64,000 nucleotides of DNA from Delphinus delphis. Lineage: Eukaryota > Chordata > Mammalia > Artiodactyla > Delphinidae. This document shows positions 21,501 to 31,804 of this stretch, one piece after another. The number at the start of each line of letters is the position of its first letter. Position 1 is the stretch's first letter. Below the pieces are notes generated by a model. That model did no database searches. It was not told the origin of the DNA and saw only the letters and a program-made list of their open reading frames with translations. The translations under genes were made by a program, and so were the position numbers. The stretch is from contig NC_082683.1 in the NCBI RefSeq assembly GCF_949987515.2, forward strand, positions 127,434,582 through 127,498,581, written 5' to 3'.

Positions 21501-24500
21501 AAAAGAGAGAATTCACAACCTCATGAGGTCATGGGTTTGCCCACAGCTCGGGATCAGGTTATTCTCAGCAGGATGGTCTCCTCTTGAGGGGTGTCCCCTG
21601 GTCATGTGCACCCATATTTGTTGGGTTCCTGTGCTGTCATTGGGTCACTTGGGCTGCAGGTTGGTTCAGTTTCATCTCACTGAGAGCTCAGTAAAAGTGC
21701 TTCAGAGAACATTTTGCCCTCCAGTTTGGGTTTTGGGTTTTTTCCCCACTGTTATCAAGCCTTCTTAGTATCACTTAATTCTTAGGGGAATGATTTCCCT
21801 CATGGAAGTATTGGTGAGCAAGGAGAAGAATGTGTTAAAAAGCAATTTAACATCTCTGAAAAGCATGCTGCCACTTACATTACAGTGCCCAATGGTGCAA
21901 CTGGTCCCTAGGGAAACCCCAGAGCCATCTGTTCACTCTCTCCTGGAGCAGTTGAGGGAGTAGTTAGAGGGAGAGTAGAGGGGCCTTTTGTACGATTTCC
22001 CCCCTTTGAACATTTGTGATGTCCTTGTCCAATGGAGTGGTATGAATTACTGTCTGTGTGATGTAGTGGAAAGGTGATAGCTGCTGCAGACAGGTAGTCC
22101 CAGGTTCAAATCCTGGCTGCACTGCCTACTGATTTGGGCCTAATTAATAACTCTTCAGATCTTCAGTTTTTCCATCTGCCAAGAATTAGAATAAGAGCAT
22201 TGATATAGGGTTGTTTCAAAGCTACAAGAGTAAAAGTCCTAGTATAGTAATTGGCATAGAGGAGGTAGTTGGAAACTAAGTCCTTTTTCCCCTAAAAGAA
22301 CTGATGAATAAACTTCTCACCTGTTAGTGGCTTTATATTTCCCAGAGAAGAGGTACTAGTACTCCTCACTTGAGTTTTCCCAATGTTCTGAGTTTTGGGG
22401 TATTTCTTTGCCACTTCGCTTTTCTGACTCTCTGGTGTATGTTAAATATTAAACAACCGTCTCTTTGGGGGAAAAAGCCATGATATGCACTGTTTAACAA
22501 TTTCTGTGGCATAAAAATGGCCACCATGGCCAGATTTCAAGCCACCAACATGTCAACCAGTTCACAAAATTCCTGCATATTTCACAATTGGGTTCTCGAG
22601 TCTCATCAAACCAGTTGCAGCATACTGCTGCTGGTCTGCCTTACTTTCCAAGGAGTAGTGTACCACGCATATGACTTCATTCATCTCTGTCTGTGATCTA
22701 GCCCAGAAGAAACGGAAAAAGGACAGGAAGAAGCAGCGGCCTGCTGATACTCCAGAAGACCTCCCTGCAGCTCCGGGGCAGTCCATTGATAAGAGTTACC
22801 TGTGCTGTGAACACCATAAAGCCATGATTGCCGGCCTTGCCCTGCTGAGAAACCCGGAGCTGCTCCTAGGTGAGGGGGTCGCCACTGCCTTCCACAGGAG
22901 GGAACATGTAAGATTACAGAGGTAATCAGTGTCAGCTGCCTTGCAGTTTAAGAACCATGATTATAGACCAACAGATGCACATATAGTCATGTCTTTCTTA
23001 TTCCCAACCATCTTCTACATTCATGAACATCCAAATAACTTTTCCTTCAAACTCAAATTATTTGAAACACCTACATGTGCTGATACCTAAATTTTTTTCC
23101 TCTATTCATTTATTTAAAAAATCAGTGTAAATAAACTATACTCAGTTTAAAAAGTTAATGTATAAGATACATTCAATGAGATCTGTAAAGTATACAGATC
23201 TTAAGTTGTTCAGCTTGATGAATTTTTGCACATGCATTTACCCATGTAACCAGATGGAATATTTAAAAATCACATCTCCGGAGAAATATACCTGTGCACT
23301 TTAGGAGAATTTCTGGCTTTTCAGTGATGCATTATTTGAGTACTAGATGTAATTCTATCTTGAATTTCTACTTTAAAAAAAAAAACCATAGTATAGATAG
23401 TACAGTCATAGCCTTACCACAGTAGCAAAAATGTTCATGATTCTGTCTACTCTTGTAACTGTCTTCACCCAAAGTCCCTAAGTATGTCTTACTGGAACAC
23501 GCTGTACATTTGATCTATCTTGGTGTTGATGTATGTCCCTAGAGTCTCAGGTCTTCCATTTAATCCTCAGGGTCTGTCTCCTTTTGGTGATTCTTTCTTT
23601 TTTCTTACCTTCCTTTCATCCCCTGTGGTTGCTGTGGTTTTTCTGTGCTTGTGTGTAGGATTTGGGCCTTTGTTTTCCTGTGGTTTCTGGAACTTGGGTG
23701 GATTGCCCTCACTTGGTGGCTGTGTCTGAGAAGGCAGTGTGTCCTTTGAGTTGAAAGCTGAGCAGAGGGCATCACATCTACATTCCCTGTGATCATAAAC
23801 AAGATGTTGGCCATTGTCCCTCCCGTTTCCTAGGGGGGTTTAATAATGCTTATGGTGGGGGTTATTGCTATAATGTCAGCTGAGTGCTTTGGGATCTTTA
23901 AGGGGCCATAATAATAATACACTGGTTCATCTTCTGGATCTAGTAAAGGAAGGATTGTGAGGCCAGGGTTGAGTTTTCAGATGTTAAATTGACTCCCGAG
24001 TTTCTAGAAAGAGACAAGGGAGGCCAGGTCTCTAAATCTTGTTTCCCCTGGGCAGCACCAACAACCTGACTCCCTCTTTCGCCCTCCCCAAGTGTGGTAC
24101 AAAACTTCACAGTGAGCAGGTAGTAAAACGATGCTTTTATTCTTTATTACAGAAACCCCACTGGGATTGTTGGTGGTAGGCCTGGGTGGGGGCAGCCTCC
24201 CCCTTTTTGTCCACGATCATTTCCCAAAGTCCTGCATCGATGCTGTGGAGATCGACCCCTCCATGTTGCAAGTGGCCACTCAGTGGTTTGGCTTCTCCCA
24301 GAGCGACCGTATGAAGGTCCACATCGCAGATGGCCTGGACTATATTACCAGCCTGGCAGAAGAAGAAGGTACTGCTATTGGAGAATTTGGAGGGGTGTTG
24401 AGGGAGGATTGATCCAAGGTTGTCAGGCCTGCAAGGGCCTCTAGAACTCATCTCTGAGAGGGCAGCATCCACATCATCCCAGTTCGTTTGTTCATTCATT

Positions 24501-27500
24501 TGTTGATAGTTATTCAGTAAATATAGAGTGTCAACCACATGCTCAGTACTCTTAGGGGTTGGGCTATGGCAACAAGCAAAACAGACCGTTTCCTGCCCTA
24601 ATGACGCTAACAAACGAGTGGGCTTCCCTTCTGAATCTCTTCTGACCCTGTAACCTTGCCACTTTCTCATCATCCCAAGAAACCCAGAATCTGTATCTGA
24701 GTGAGGAAAAGGGGAAGACACGTTGCGGGTATGTGTTGGGAAGTTGTTTTGTAAATCTTTCAGCTAGAGGTGAAGCCAGAAACAGAGCAAAACAGCATTC
24801 ATGTAGATGAGTGGTTCTAAACCTCAGGGACAATGTCCACAGGCACTTTTTTGTTGTAACCATTAGGTACGGGTGTTTCTGGCATCTAGTGTGTAGAGAC
24901 CAAGGGTGCTGCTCAACATCCTACAATGCATAGGACAGCCACTGATGATAAAGAATTATCTAGCCCAAATGTCAATAGTGCTGAGGTTAAACCATGATGC
25001 AGGTGTTAGTGGGAATTCCAGTAGCCTTGCTGCTACTGGAATTAAGGCTCCATTTTGCTATAATAATTTGTATCCCAGACTTGGACAAAAGGCATATTAA
25101 TGTTTTACAGTAGCTCCCCTGATCCTTCTGCAGCTAAATATGTAGGCTTCTGATGACTGATGCTTTGAAGAACATGAGCCCCTCAGGGAGAATTCAGTTA
25201 GGTTGGTTCAGTCCTACGTGAACCTGGGGAGCCCAGGCCACACACCCTTCCAGGTCTGCTCATTCTATAATTGATGCTCTGGTTCTCGCTGGGTTAGAGT
25301 ATCTTCCAGGAAGGGTGTGGCAAAACGGGTTGCCTGGGGTAAGTGTTTTGGTGCTGGGATGGACAGATGCTGTCTTATGTAATAGCAAACTGAACTTAAC
25401 TCTATCAGAGTTTCACAGGTTCACTCTCTGAGGCTGGGACCAGTCTGGGGGCCCAGGGCTGATACATGTGAAGCACATAAAACAGTGCCAGGCACATGGT
25501 AGGTACTCAATCCATGATGTGCTGCTGTTGTTATTACCTCTAAGTCAGTTTTGAACAGCCCTGGCCTTCGTCTTAACAACAACCTTTCGGATTGTTGGAG
25601 GGCTCAGTGCCACAAATGTGGGCCTTGGTTGTCCTTGGACTTTGATGAGCCAACATGTTCCGCTCTTGAAGAAACCAAAATCAGATCTGTGCTGTGAACA
25701 ATGATGGACATGCTGTAGTCCTAAGTAAATACGTATTGAATAATCATTAGCACTGTCTCGAAGTTTGTCCAAAACACATCATTAGTATCGCAGGCCTACC
25801 CCTTGTAAAAACTAACATTATAGTAAGGAGTGGATCAGATTCATGGTCAGTTCTTTCTCACTCATTGTGCAAAATCAGTTCTTTCTTGAGCCAGTAATTG
25901 TTCAAGCAGCTAGAAAAGATATGCTAACTTTAATTGAGAACACTTTCTCCTAGGAGGCAACATATGCTGTTTCCGGAGTTAAGTTAAAGTTACCATTTGC
26001 AGGGTCAGCCCTTAAAGGCAGAGGCAGCTGCTTTGTCTAGATCAATGGTTCTCAACTCTGACTATATTTCGAATCACCTGGGGAGCTTAAGAAAAGTACA
26101 CCGGAGGCTTCCCATCTCCCCTCCCATCTGTTCCTTACCACCCCAGGGTTTTAACTCTGTTGATTAGGAGTGGAGCCCAGGTTCTCTGAATCTTTAGAAT
26201 TTTCCCATTTGACTCTAATGGTCTGTCAGGATTGAAAATCATTGGTATAGATGGACTCTTAACCAAGCAGTACTCCTGCTGGAGTGGACCCCAGTAATGT
26301 GTGTCTGTGGAAAGGGCTTTAAAATGTGGAGGAAGAAGGTGAGATGAAGGCTCCATCTTAGACGTGGAGTACTCACGGCAGAACGCTGATGACGTGTCTC
26401 CTCTGGACTGTGACATTAGTGCCCTTATAAGCAAACCACATCCTCCATGCCATCCTTCTGACTTAGCCACCTGTGTCCACCACGGAGGAGATGTGGTAGA
26501 GGAATGTAAATGGTGTTATTTTATCCAGCAGAGACAAAGACTCGTTTGCTTCTCTTTCCCAGCACGACGTCACTACGATGTCATAATGTTTGATGTGGAC
26601 AGTAAGGACCCAACTCTGGGAATGAGTTGTCCACCCCCAGCGTTTGTGGCCCAGCCTTTCCTGCAGAAGGTCAAAAGCATCTTGACTCCTGAAGGTATGA
26701 AGAACAGAAGGTTGGGGAGGGAGAAGGGATGGGCCCTTTAAGGAAATTTTTCTTTTTAATGAAAAATGCATGTATCATAAGTATGTACCTTGATCGGTTT
26801 CCCCAAATTGAACATATTCATTTACCAGCACCAAACACCAAACATTTCCAGTGCCCCAGAAGTCCACCTCTTACCTCCTTTCAGTAACTTGTCCTCTCAA
26901 GGATAACCACTGTCTTCACTTCTATCAGCACAGCTTAGTTTTGCCCATACGGAATGTTCTCTGTTTCTTTCACTCAGCATGATGTTTGTGAGATTCACCC
27001 ATAATGTTGTGTTGACACTGGGTGATACACAATTTATTTCTCCATTCTGCTTTTGGCATTTGGGTTGTTTCCTATTTGGGGCTTTTATAAGAAGTGTTGC
27101 CATTAACGTTCTAGTAGATGCTTTTTGGTGAAATGTGTGTGCAGGTCTGTTGGACATAGATGTAGGGCTATAATTGCTGGATCACAGATTATGCATATGT
27201 TCAGTTTTTGTAGATGCTGCCACACAGTTACAAAGTAGTCGTAGCAATTCACATCCCCACCAGCATGGGGCGCTAGTGACCATTTGAATTCTTCCCACGT
27301 GCCCTGGACTGGGCAGTATGTGATTTCATCTTCATAGCAGCCTGTTTTCAGATGAGGAAACTGAAGTAGAGACTTGCCAAGGTGACACAAGATAAGAGCT
27401 AGGGCTCCAACCCTGATCCTTGTGATTTGAAGGCTGGAGCTCTTAATCCTTATGTTCACTGCCTCCCAGGTATTTTGATTTGGCTAAGGTACTGTGGTGA

Positions 27501-28184
27501 ACAGAGTTGATTTAGAACCCTTAATTGTCACCAGTGAAGGCATGTGATATATATGTCAAGTACATAATCTCTCTGTGGAATTGCTACATTCTTACTTGGG
27601 GGTATTAATTACTTCTTTCTCAAAGTAATCCTTTGTGAAACTGAAGCATGGAGAATGGTAACATTTGTTAGCAGCACAAAAGAGCAAGAAATTAGTTTGA
27701 AGTTTTCTCATGGTTCACACATCCCCCATGCTTTTCTCTTCCTGCCTTTGTATGCTGTGTGTTCTCTGCAAAGTCACTGCTGCTGTAGGTGTGTTCTTTG
27801 GTCCACCAGCCTCCCTGGGGCAGGAATGGCTATATTCCTCAGAGCTGAACCCTGTCTCCACCGTGTCCCCTGAACCAGTCATTCTGACCCTTTCCTCCCC
27901 ACCCTACAGGTGTCTTTATCCTCAACCTCGTGTGTCGAGACCTAGGGCTAAAGGACTCAGTGCTGGCTGGGCTCAAGGCAGTGTTCCCCCTCCTGTATGT
28001 CCGGCGAATTGAGGGTGAAGTAAACGAGATCCTGTTCTGTCAGCCGCACCCTGAGCGGAAACTTGCCACGCCAGAGCTGCTGGAAATGGCCCAGGCCTTG
28101 GAGCAAACCCTGAGGAAGCCTGGAAAGGGCTGGGATGACACGTACGTCCTGTCAGACATGCTCAAAACTGTGAAGATTGTGTGA
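14780..28184 (+). CDS. METTL13: METTL13/EEF1AKNMT, dual eEF1A methyltransferase (8 coding exons)
   Basis: Join 14780-14932, 16331-17090, 18372-18571, 20017-20212, 22702-22869, 24153-24368, 26563-26694, 27910-28184. The sum is 2100 nt, 699 codons plus TGA, the same length as human METTL13 as I know it. All introns are GT-AG and phases agree. The N-terminal seven-beta-strand methyltransferase has motif [11 protein letters not shown] (residues 52-61, Gly58 included) and '[11 protein letters not shown]' after it; in the family it methylates Lys55 of eEF1A. The C-terminal spermidine-synthase-like domain has LLVVGLGGG (498-506), acidic VEID (524-527) and DVIMFDVD (570-577); in the family it trimethylates the eEF1A N-terminus. 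The start has A at -3 and gives the known N-terminus [11 protein letters not shown]. No stop or frameshift is seen, so the gene looks functional. Cytosolic; acts on translation elongation. Confidence 0.97.
15521..15553. repeat. (TG)n microsatellite
   Basis: Uninterrupted TG dinucleotides for about 16 units in intron 1 of METTL13. Likely length-polymorphic. Confidence 0.95.
15565..15735 (-). repeat. MIR element
   Basis: Shows 'cagatgaggaaactgaggct' then 'cttgcccaagatcata' and 'gtaagtggtcgggtggggat', the reverse-strand MIR core. Confidence 0.65.
15990..16107. repeat. 59-bp tandem duplication in METTL13 intron 1
   Basis: Two units, 15990-16048 and 16049-16107. The first 52 bases differ at 7 positions (about 87% identity) and share 'gagaaaagaacaacc' and 'tagtttgtt'. 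The duplication lies about 220 bp before the exon 2 acceptor. Confidence 0.85.
16331..17090 (+). CDS. METTL13: METTL13 coding exon 2 (residues 52-304, N-terminal methyltransferase core)
   Basis: The 760-nt exon carries the SAM-binding motif [15 protein letters not shown] at its very start, the acidic 'VNIDIS' strand, '[17 protein letters not shown]' and the catalytic-face '[12 protein letters not shown]', then the linker toward the middle of the protein. Acceptor 'cgctag|gtgctg', donor 'tca|gtgagt', phase 1. The frame stays open past the donor to 17233 (see findings). Confidence 0.96.
17450..17680 (+). repeat. MIR element
   Basis: 'gctctggaaccagact', 'tcctggctcagtcgcttcc', 'tctgtttcttcatctagaaa' and 'gtgcctggcacatgataag' in MIR order. 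Confidence 0.75.
17875..18112 (+). repeat. MIR element
   Basis: Near full-length: 'gcatggagtctggggctgga', 'cgccagttacgagctctgtg', 'cttgggcaaataatgtaact', 'atttataaaatgggaataat' and 'aatgcctggcattaagaagt'. Confidence 0.8.
18372..18571 (+). CDS. METTL13: METTL13 coding exon 3 (residues 305-371)
   Basis: The codon split with exon 2 gives Ile305, followed by [19 protein letters not shown] and on to residues 360-371 [12 protein letters not shown]. This is the inter-domain region of METTL13. Acceptor 'ttccag|tccccc', donor 'cag|gtaaca', ending in phase 0. Confidence 0.95.
18572..20016 (+). other. METTL13: METTL13 intron 3
   Basis: GT-AG intron of about 1.45 kb. No recognisable exon or clear young repeat; short open frames here have no family resemblance. 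Confidence 0.92.
20017..20212 (+). CDS. METTL13: METTL13 coding exon 4 (residues 372-436)
   Basis: Encodes [19 protein letters not shown] and the following '[19 protein letters not shown]' block leading into the C-terminal domain. Acceptor 'cttcag|gtaccc', donor 'agag|gtgagg', phase 1. Confidence 0.95.
20646..20861. repeat. interspersed repeat with 'catatgtggctac' core, probably an old DNA transposon
   Basis: The combination 'accatatgtggctaccgagc' and 'aaatttaaatggccac...gtggcacatggctac' recalls a common old mammalian inverted-repeat element. I do not assign the family with confidence. Confidence 0.45.
20874..21189 (-). mobile_element. CHR-1-type SINE in METTL13 intron 4
   Basis: Reverse copy from an AT-rich tail through 'ggctgtgttgggccttcg' to 'ccaccagggaagcccc'. 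Duplication ACCATGTTCTCT at 20862-20873 and 21190-21201. Confidence 0.92.
22050..22290 (+). repeat. MIR element
   Basis: 'gtgatgtagtggaaaggtg', 'ggttcaaatcctggctgcac', 'cagtttttccatctgcc' and 'agtcctagtatagtaattgg' in MIR order. Confidence 0.7.
22702..22869 (+). CDS. METTL13: METTL13 coding exon 5 (residues 437-492)
   Basis: Opens with a highly basic segment, [14 protein letters not shown], followed by a short acidic and proline-containing linker, then '[19 protein letters not shown]' and 'LLRNPELLL', the start of the C-terminal methyltransferase. The basic stretch could act as a nucleolar/nuclear or RNA-binding patch (inference). Acceptor 'atctag|cccaga', donor 'ctag|gtgagg', phase 1. Confidence 0.95.
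22870..24152 (+). other. METTL13: METTL13 intron 5
   Basis: GT-AG intron of about 1.3 kb. An old L1 fragment in reverse is likely near 23100-23500 ('gatgaatttttgcacatgc', 'acccatgtaaccagatgg'). No exon seen. Confidence 0.9.
23100..23530 (-). mobile_element. ancient L1 3' fragment
   Basis: Reverse-strand L1 3' UTR phrases 'cttgatgaatttttgcacat' and 'acccatgtaaccagatgg' are present. Boundaries uncertain. Confidence 0.45.
24153..24368 (+). CDS. METTL13: METTL13 coding exon 6 (residues 493-564, C-domain SAM pocket)
   Basis: Encodes the SAM motif [14 protein letters not shown], the ribose-binding acidic strand '[10 protein letters not shown]' and '[10 protein letters not shown]', matching the spermidine-synthase-like fold of the METTL13 C-domain. 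Ends in a Glu-rich stretch (SLAEEE). Acceptor 'attacag|aaaccc', donor 'gaag|gtactg', phase 1. Confidence 0.96.
24811..24994 (+). mobile_element. MER20-like hAT DNA transposon remnant
   Basis: Order 'gtggttctaaacctcag', 'tggcatctagtgtgtagaga', 'acatcctacaatgcatagg', 'aatgtcaatagtgctgaggt' matches MER20 as I know it. Confidence 0.6.
26043..26250 (+). mobile_element. MER5-like hAT DNA transposon remnant
   Basis: 'caatggttctcaactctgac', 'aatcacctggggagctta' and a closing 'gaaaatcattggt' correspond to MER5 ends and body. Confidence 0.65.
26563..26694 (+). CDS. METTL13: METTL13 coding exon 7 (residues 565-608)
   Basis: The split codon gives Ala565. Then [20 protein letters not shown], with acidic D575 and D577 at the catalytic face, and '[12 protein letters not shown]'. 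Acceptor 'tcccag|cacgac', donor 'gaag|gtatga', phase 1. Confidence 0.96.
26735..27275 (-). mobile_element. old L1 3'-region fragment
   Basis: Reverse L1 phrases are clear: 'tttctttcactcagcatgat', 'gcatttgggttgtttcc', 'gctataattgctggatcac' and 'aattcacatccccaccagca'. Confidence 0.7.
27290..27475 (-). repeat. MIR-like fragment
   Basis: 'cagatgaggaaactgaagt' then 'cttgccaaggtgacacaaga' and a closing 'cttaatccttatgttcact' fit reverse MIR. Confidence 0.55.
27910..28184 (+). CDS. METTL13: METTL13 coding exon 8 (residues 609-699, stop)
   Basis: Begins with the split Gly609, then [20 protein letters not shown], '[20 protein letters not shown]', and ends DMLKTVKIV followed by TGA at 28182-28184, the conserved METTL13 C-terminus. 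Acceptor 'ctacag|gtgtct'. Confidence 0.96.
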
Positions 28185-28385
28185 TTGTCAGGACCAGGCA
28201 GTCCTCTCAGCTTCCTGCCAGACTGACCTTGGGCTCCTGGCCTACCAGAGATTGAAGAAATATAATGCACAACACTTTTTAAGCCTTGTATTTTTCTTAG
28301 TTTCATACTCACCTGCATGCGACCTCCTGCTTGGTGAGGTTGCCTGAAGATCTGGGAAAATAAAAAAGTCCTTTCCATCCTGTCT
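28185..28385 (+). terminator. METTL13: METTL13 3' UTR with polyadenylation signal
   Basis: A canonical AATAAA lies at 28359-28364, followed 15-25 bp later by T- and TG-containing sequence ('ttccatcctgtcttcttcag'). Cleavage near 28380 would give a 3' UTR of about 200 nt. Longer forms using a downstream signal cannot be excluded. Confidence 0.7.
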
Positions 28386-28693
28386 TCTTCAGTACTGCTT
28401 GGGTTGATTGCCTTCACTTCCTTTACTGTGTCCTTGAGTAGGAGTCCCTGCTGGAGCCCCCATCAGGTGTTATGCCTTAACGAGCATGCCCCAAGCTCCT
28501 TAGGACCGGAGACAATCAAATGCGATTGCTGGTTTGCTTTGCTTTCTCCTTCTCTTGGTCCTAAAGGAACACTCTCAAGTGAGGTAGCAGAACATTCTGT
28601 GCCAAAAGACTATAAATAGAGTAGAATCATTTAAGAGAACATCTACGCTGTCTCCTTACAGATGGAACAGCTGCTGACACGGTCCCAAGTTTT

Positions 28694-29026
28694 TATTTAT
28701 ATAAATTTATTTATTTATTTAGTTTTGGCTGTGTTGGGTCTTCCATGCGGCCAGCGGAGGCTACTCTTCATTGCAGTGTGTGGGCTTCTCATTGCAGTGG
28801 CTTCTCCTGTTGCAGAGCATGGGCTCTAGGCGTGCGGGCTTCAGTAGTTGTGGCACGTGGGCTCAGTAGTTGTGGCTCACGGGCTCTGGAGCGTAGGCTC
28901 AGTAGCTGTGGCACGCAGGCTTAGTTGCTCCGTGGCATGTGGGATCTTCCTGGACCAGGGCTCGAACCCGTGTCCCCTGAATTGGCAGGCGGATTCTCAA
29001 CCACTGCACCACCAGGGAAGCCCAGT
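28694..29026 (-). mobile_element. CHR-1-type SINE
   Basis: Reverse copy from an AT-rich tail through 'ggctgtgttgggtcttcca' to 'ccaccagggaagccc'. Duplication GGTCCCAAGTTTT at 28681-28693 and 29027-29039. Its body contains an internal duplication of 'cagtagttgtggca/ctc' units. Confidence 0.92.
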
Positions 29027-30349
29027 GGTCCCAAGTTTTAAGAATCTGCTAACCCACTCCTCTGCTTAACAGCTTTCCTTGTAGCCTAAGCCATCTATTC
29101 TGCTCCAGTGGAGGGTGTGGATGTAACTGGCCCCATGACTGCATGTGTCAGAGACTTCGCAGGCTGAAGTCTCCAGTATTGGTTTACTCACATTTACTGA
29201 GTGGCAGCTACATGCCAGACCCACTGTAAAGAGCTGTAGTGGAAGTAAAGATGTTTAAGAATTGCCCAAAACCACAAATTAGTGATAAAAATTAACATGT
29301 TCCAGGAACTTTTCTAAGTAATTCAATACACTGTCTCATTTGATCTGAGGTAGAGGATAGTTAAACCCAAACTGCATCTAACCCCAAATCTCACTTGGCT
29401 AGAAGTATCAATCTTACCTATTGAAACTGTTATGCCAGCAGTTCAGAAATTGGCTGGAATTTCACCTCTCCTAATAGTAGTAAGCCAAGGCTGACTTAAT
29501 GAGCAGCACCATGGAAAATCCACCACCCCAGCACCTCTCTCCACAGGCCCTTAAAATGAACTCTAACCTTGAGGTGAAGCATATTTCAAAACTAGGTAGT
29601 CATCCTTACAAAATTTCCAGCCCGTTGAGGAGAAGGCTGTGTAATGATTTTAGATGGTATCCATTAGAAATACTGGGTCTTCTTCAGCGGCAGTTGCGGG
29701 GGGGGCCTTCCCTGGAACTGTGTAAAGGGAAGCTAACATCAAGCTTAGCATGCCCTGCACCCCAAGGACCTCAGCTTGGGAATCCTCCATTGTTTTCTAA
29801 TTTGTAAACTTATGCAGTGTTAGGATAGGTTATAGAGGCACAGGGTCTGAGTTGGAGGATCTAGTGCTGTGCAGACTTTGAAACAGCATACTTGGTGGTA
29901 TAGCCAAGCTAGAGAATTACCAGAATGCTGACAAGGTCTCAACTGTGTCTCTTATGAGGAGTAGTTGAAGGAATTAGGTTCACTGCAGAGAAGCCTTTGG
30001 ATGTAGGAAGAGGCACTCAGGGGTGATGATAATTGTCTTAAAATTTTTGAAAGACTGGGTATGTAAGAAGAGTGAGGTTGGTTACACGTGCCTCCAAAGG
30101 CTGAAGAAAGACCGATGGGCAGAAATTACAGTTGGGCAGCTTTCAGCTTAATTTCCTACAAAGAGGTTTATGCTGATAGAGACCATTGTGTTTACCAGGA
30201 CACATGGCGATTCAGGCTTTTACTCAAACCCTAGTCTAGCTGCTCGGTGTGCTCACTTGTGAGGAAAGGGTTTTGTGTGTGTACAAGGCAATGCCATTGG
30301 CCTGTATACCATCTTTCCTACTGGAGAACTATTAACTTTTTCTTTTTTG

Positions 30350-30485
30350 GGGGGGTGGGGGATTTCATTTTATTTCATATTTTTAAAAACTGAGGTGTAA
30401 TTGACACAACATTATATTAGTTTCAGGTGTACAACACAGTGATTCAATTGTATATATTGTGAAATGATCACAGTATGCTATTCAC
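30350..30485 (-). mobile_element. L1 3'-end fragment
   Basis: 'aaaactgaggtgtaattgac' followed by 'tttcaggtgtacaacacagt' is the reverse 3' UTR of L1. Confidence 0.65.
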
Positions 30486-30767
30486 TTTTGCATTGATGAC
30501 AGGCAAATGGCTCTTCATGAGAATTTTGCCTGACTTTAGGCATATGAACTCTGGAGGATAGGGAAGCTTGTAAAGTCATATTCCTTCTAGACCAGGCAAG
30601 TAACAAAAGTGTGACGTGAGCCAGGTGTGAAACAGAAAGGCTAGGATAAAGCCTGCCGTAAACCAGAGAATATATGCCCCGTAGAAAAGCAGCAGCTCTT
30701 CTTCCAGTGGAGAGTTGTTCTGCAGGAGTGCTAGATTTTTTTAAGAGAAGCCAGAAATCCCAAGTGG

Positions 30768-30768
<1 letters not shown>

Positions 30769-30804
<36 letters not shown>
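30769..30804. repeat. (TG)n microsatellite
   Basis: About 18 uninterrupted TG units. Confidence 0.95.
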
Positions 30805-30807
<3 letters not shown>

Positions 30808-31324
30808 ATTAAAGTGTTAGCCAATCAGAACACCTCTTCAAGCCATATTCAACCAGTTGGCCAGTCATCTTCCACTACAGGGGACAGCCTTCAGAACACT
30901 TGAGAATCTGGCATACACCCAGGCTCCAAATGAGCATAAAACAAGGAACAAGCTGATAGCTACCAATCTCAAAAGTCTGGAAAAGTTCCATCTTGTGTTA
31001 TGACTTACATTTTCTGTAATGGCTATCCTTGAGTGGGGATTGGCCCACCACCTTTGGGATAGTGTACAATTTAACTTCCCAGGACTGTCAGAGAACTGAA
31101 TGAAAATATATCACACGACCCACCCCCCCACCACCAAGACATGTTCTGCAACAATGTAGAACTGGTGAGACTGGTTATTGTTCCTCCCCCTCCACCCTCA
31201 CACCAGTTTTTCACTGTGTGTCTCCAATCTGCCTTCATGGCTCAGCTCGCTAACTGGGCTGCTGCTTGAGTCCATCTTCTTACAGGTAGACCAGTAGTTC
31301 TCAGCTGCATGTTGGCGTCATCCG

Positions 31325-31803
31325 ATATGATAGGCAAAATAATGGTCCCCAAAGATGTCCACATCCCAGTCCCAGCAACCTGTGAATATGTTACATTACA
31401 TGGCAGAGGGGAATTAAGGTAGCAGAAGGAGTTGAGGTTGCTAACCAGCTGACTCTGATATGGAGATTATCCTAGAGTATCCAGGTGGGCCCAGCATAAT
31501 CACGAGAGTCTTTAAATGTGGGAGAGAGGGGCAGAACAGCCAGCGTCAGAGTGATGTGATGTGAGAAAGTTTCGACTAGCTTTGAAGATGGAAGGAACTC
31601 AGGCAGCCTCTAAAAGCTGTAAAGGTAAGAAAACCGTTTCTCCAATAGAGCCTCCAGTGAGAAATGCAAGTCAGCCAATAACTTAATTTTAGCCCAGTGA
31701 AATTTCTGACTTCTGCACTATAGACATATATAATCAGTTTGTGTTTTTTGAGCCACTAAAATTGTGGTAAATTGTTACAGCAGCAATAGAAAACTAATAT
31801 ACA
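31325..31803 (+). mobile_element. MaLR-type (MLT1-like) solitary LTR
   Basis: 'aataatggtccccaaagatg', 'cctgtgaatatgttacatta', 'tagagtatccaggtgggccc', 'gagccactaaaattgtggta' and terminal 'agaaaactaatatacagg' match the ERVL-MaLR LTR layout. No internal viral coding sequence is attached. Confidence 0.7.
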
Positions 31804-31804
31804 G

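Larger units (their letters stand above)
20213..22701 (+). other. METTL13: METTL13 intron 4
   Basis: GT-AG intron of about 2.5 kb. It contains a DNA-transposon-like block near 20646-20861, a CHR-1 SINE at 20874-21189 and a MIR near 22050-22290. The rest is unremarkable. Confidence 0.92.
24369..26562 (+). other. METTL13: METTL13 intron 6
   Basis: GT-AG intron of about 2.2 kb with a MER20-like element (24811-24994) and a MER5-like element (26043-26250). It also holds an 11-bp inverted repeat (CACACCCTTCC at 25241-25251 against 25309-25319). No exon seen. Confidence 0.92.
26695..27909 (+). other. METTL13: METTL13 intron 7
   Basis: GT-AG intron of about 1.2 kb. Filled at 26735-27275 by a reversed old L1 fragment and at about 27290-27475 by a MIR-like piece. 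The final 400 bases are pyrimidine-rich up to the acceptor. Confidence 0.92.

Noticed and set aside
22095..22125. B-box-like 'ggttcaaatcctggc' as a tRNA
   Set aside because: It is the core of a MIR element, itself derived from a tRNA.
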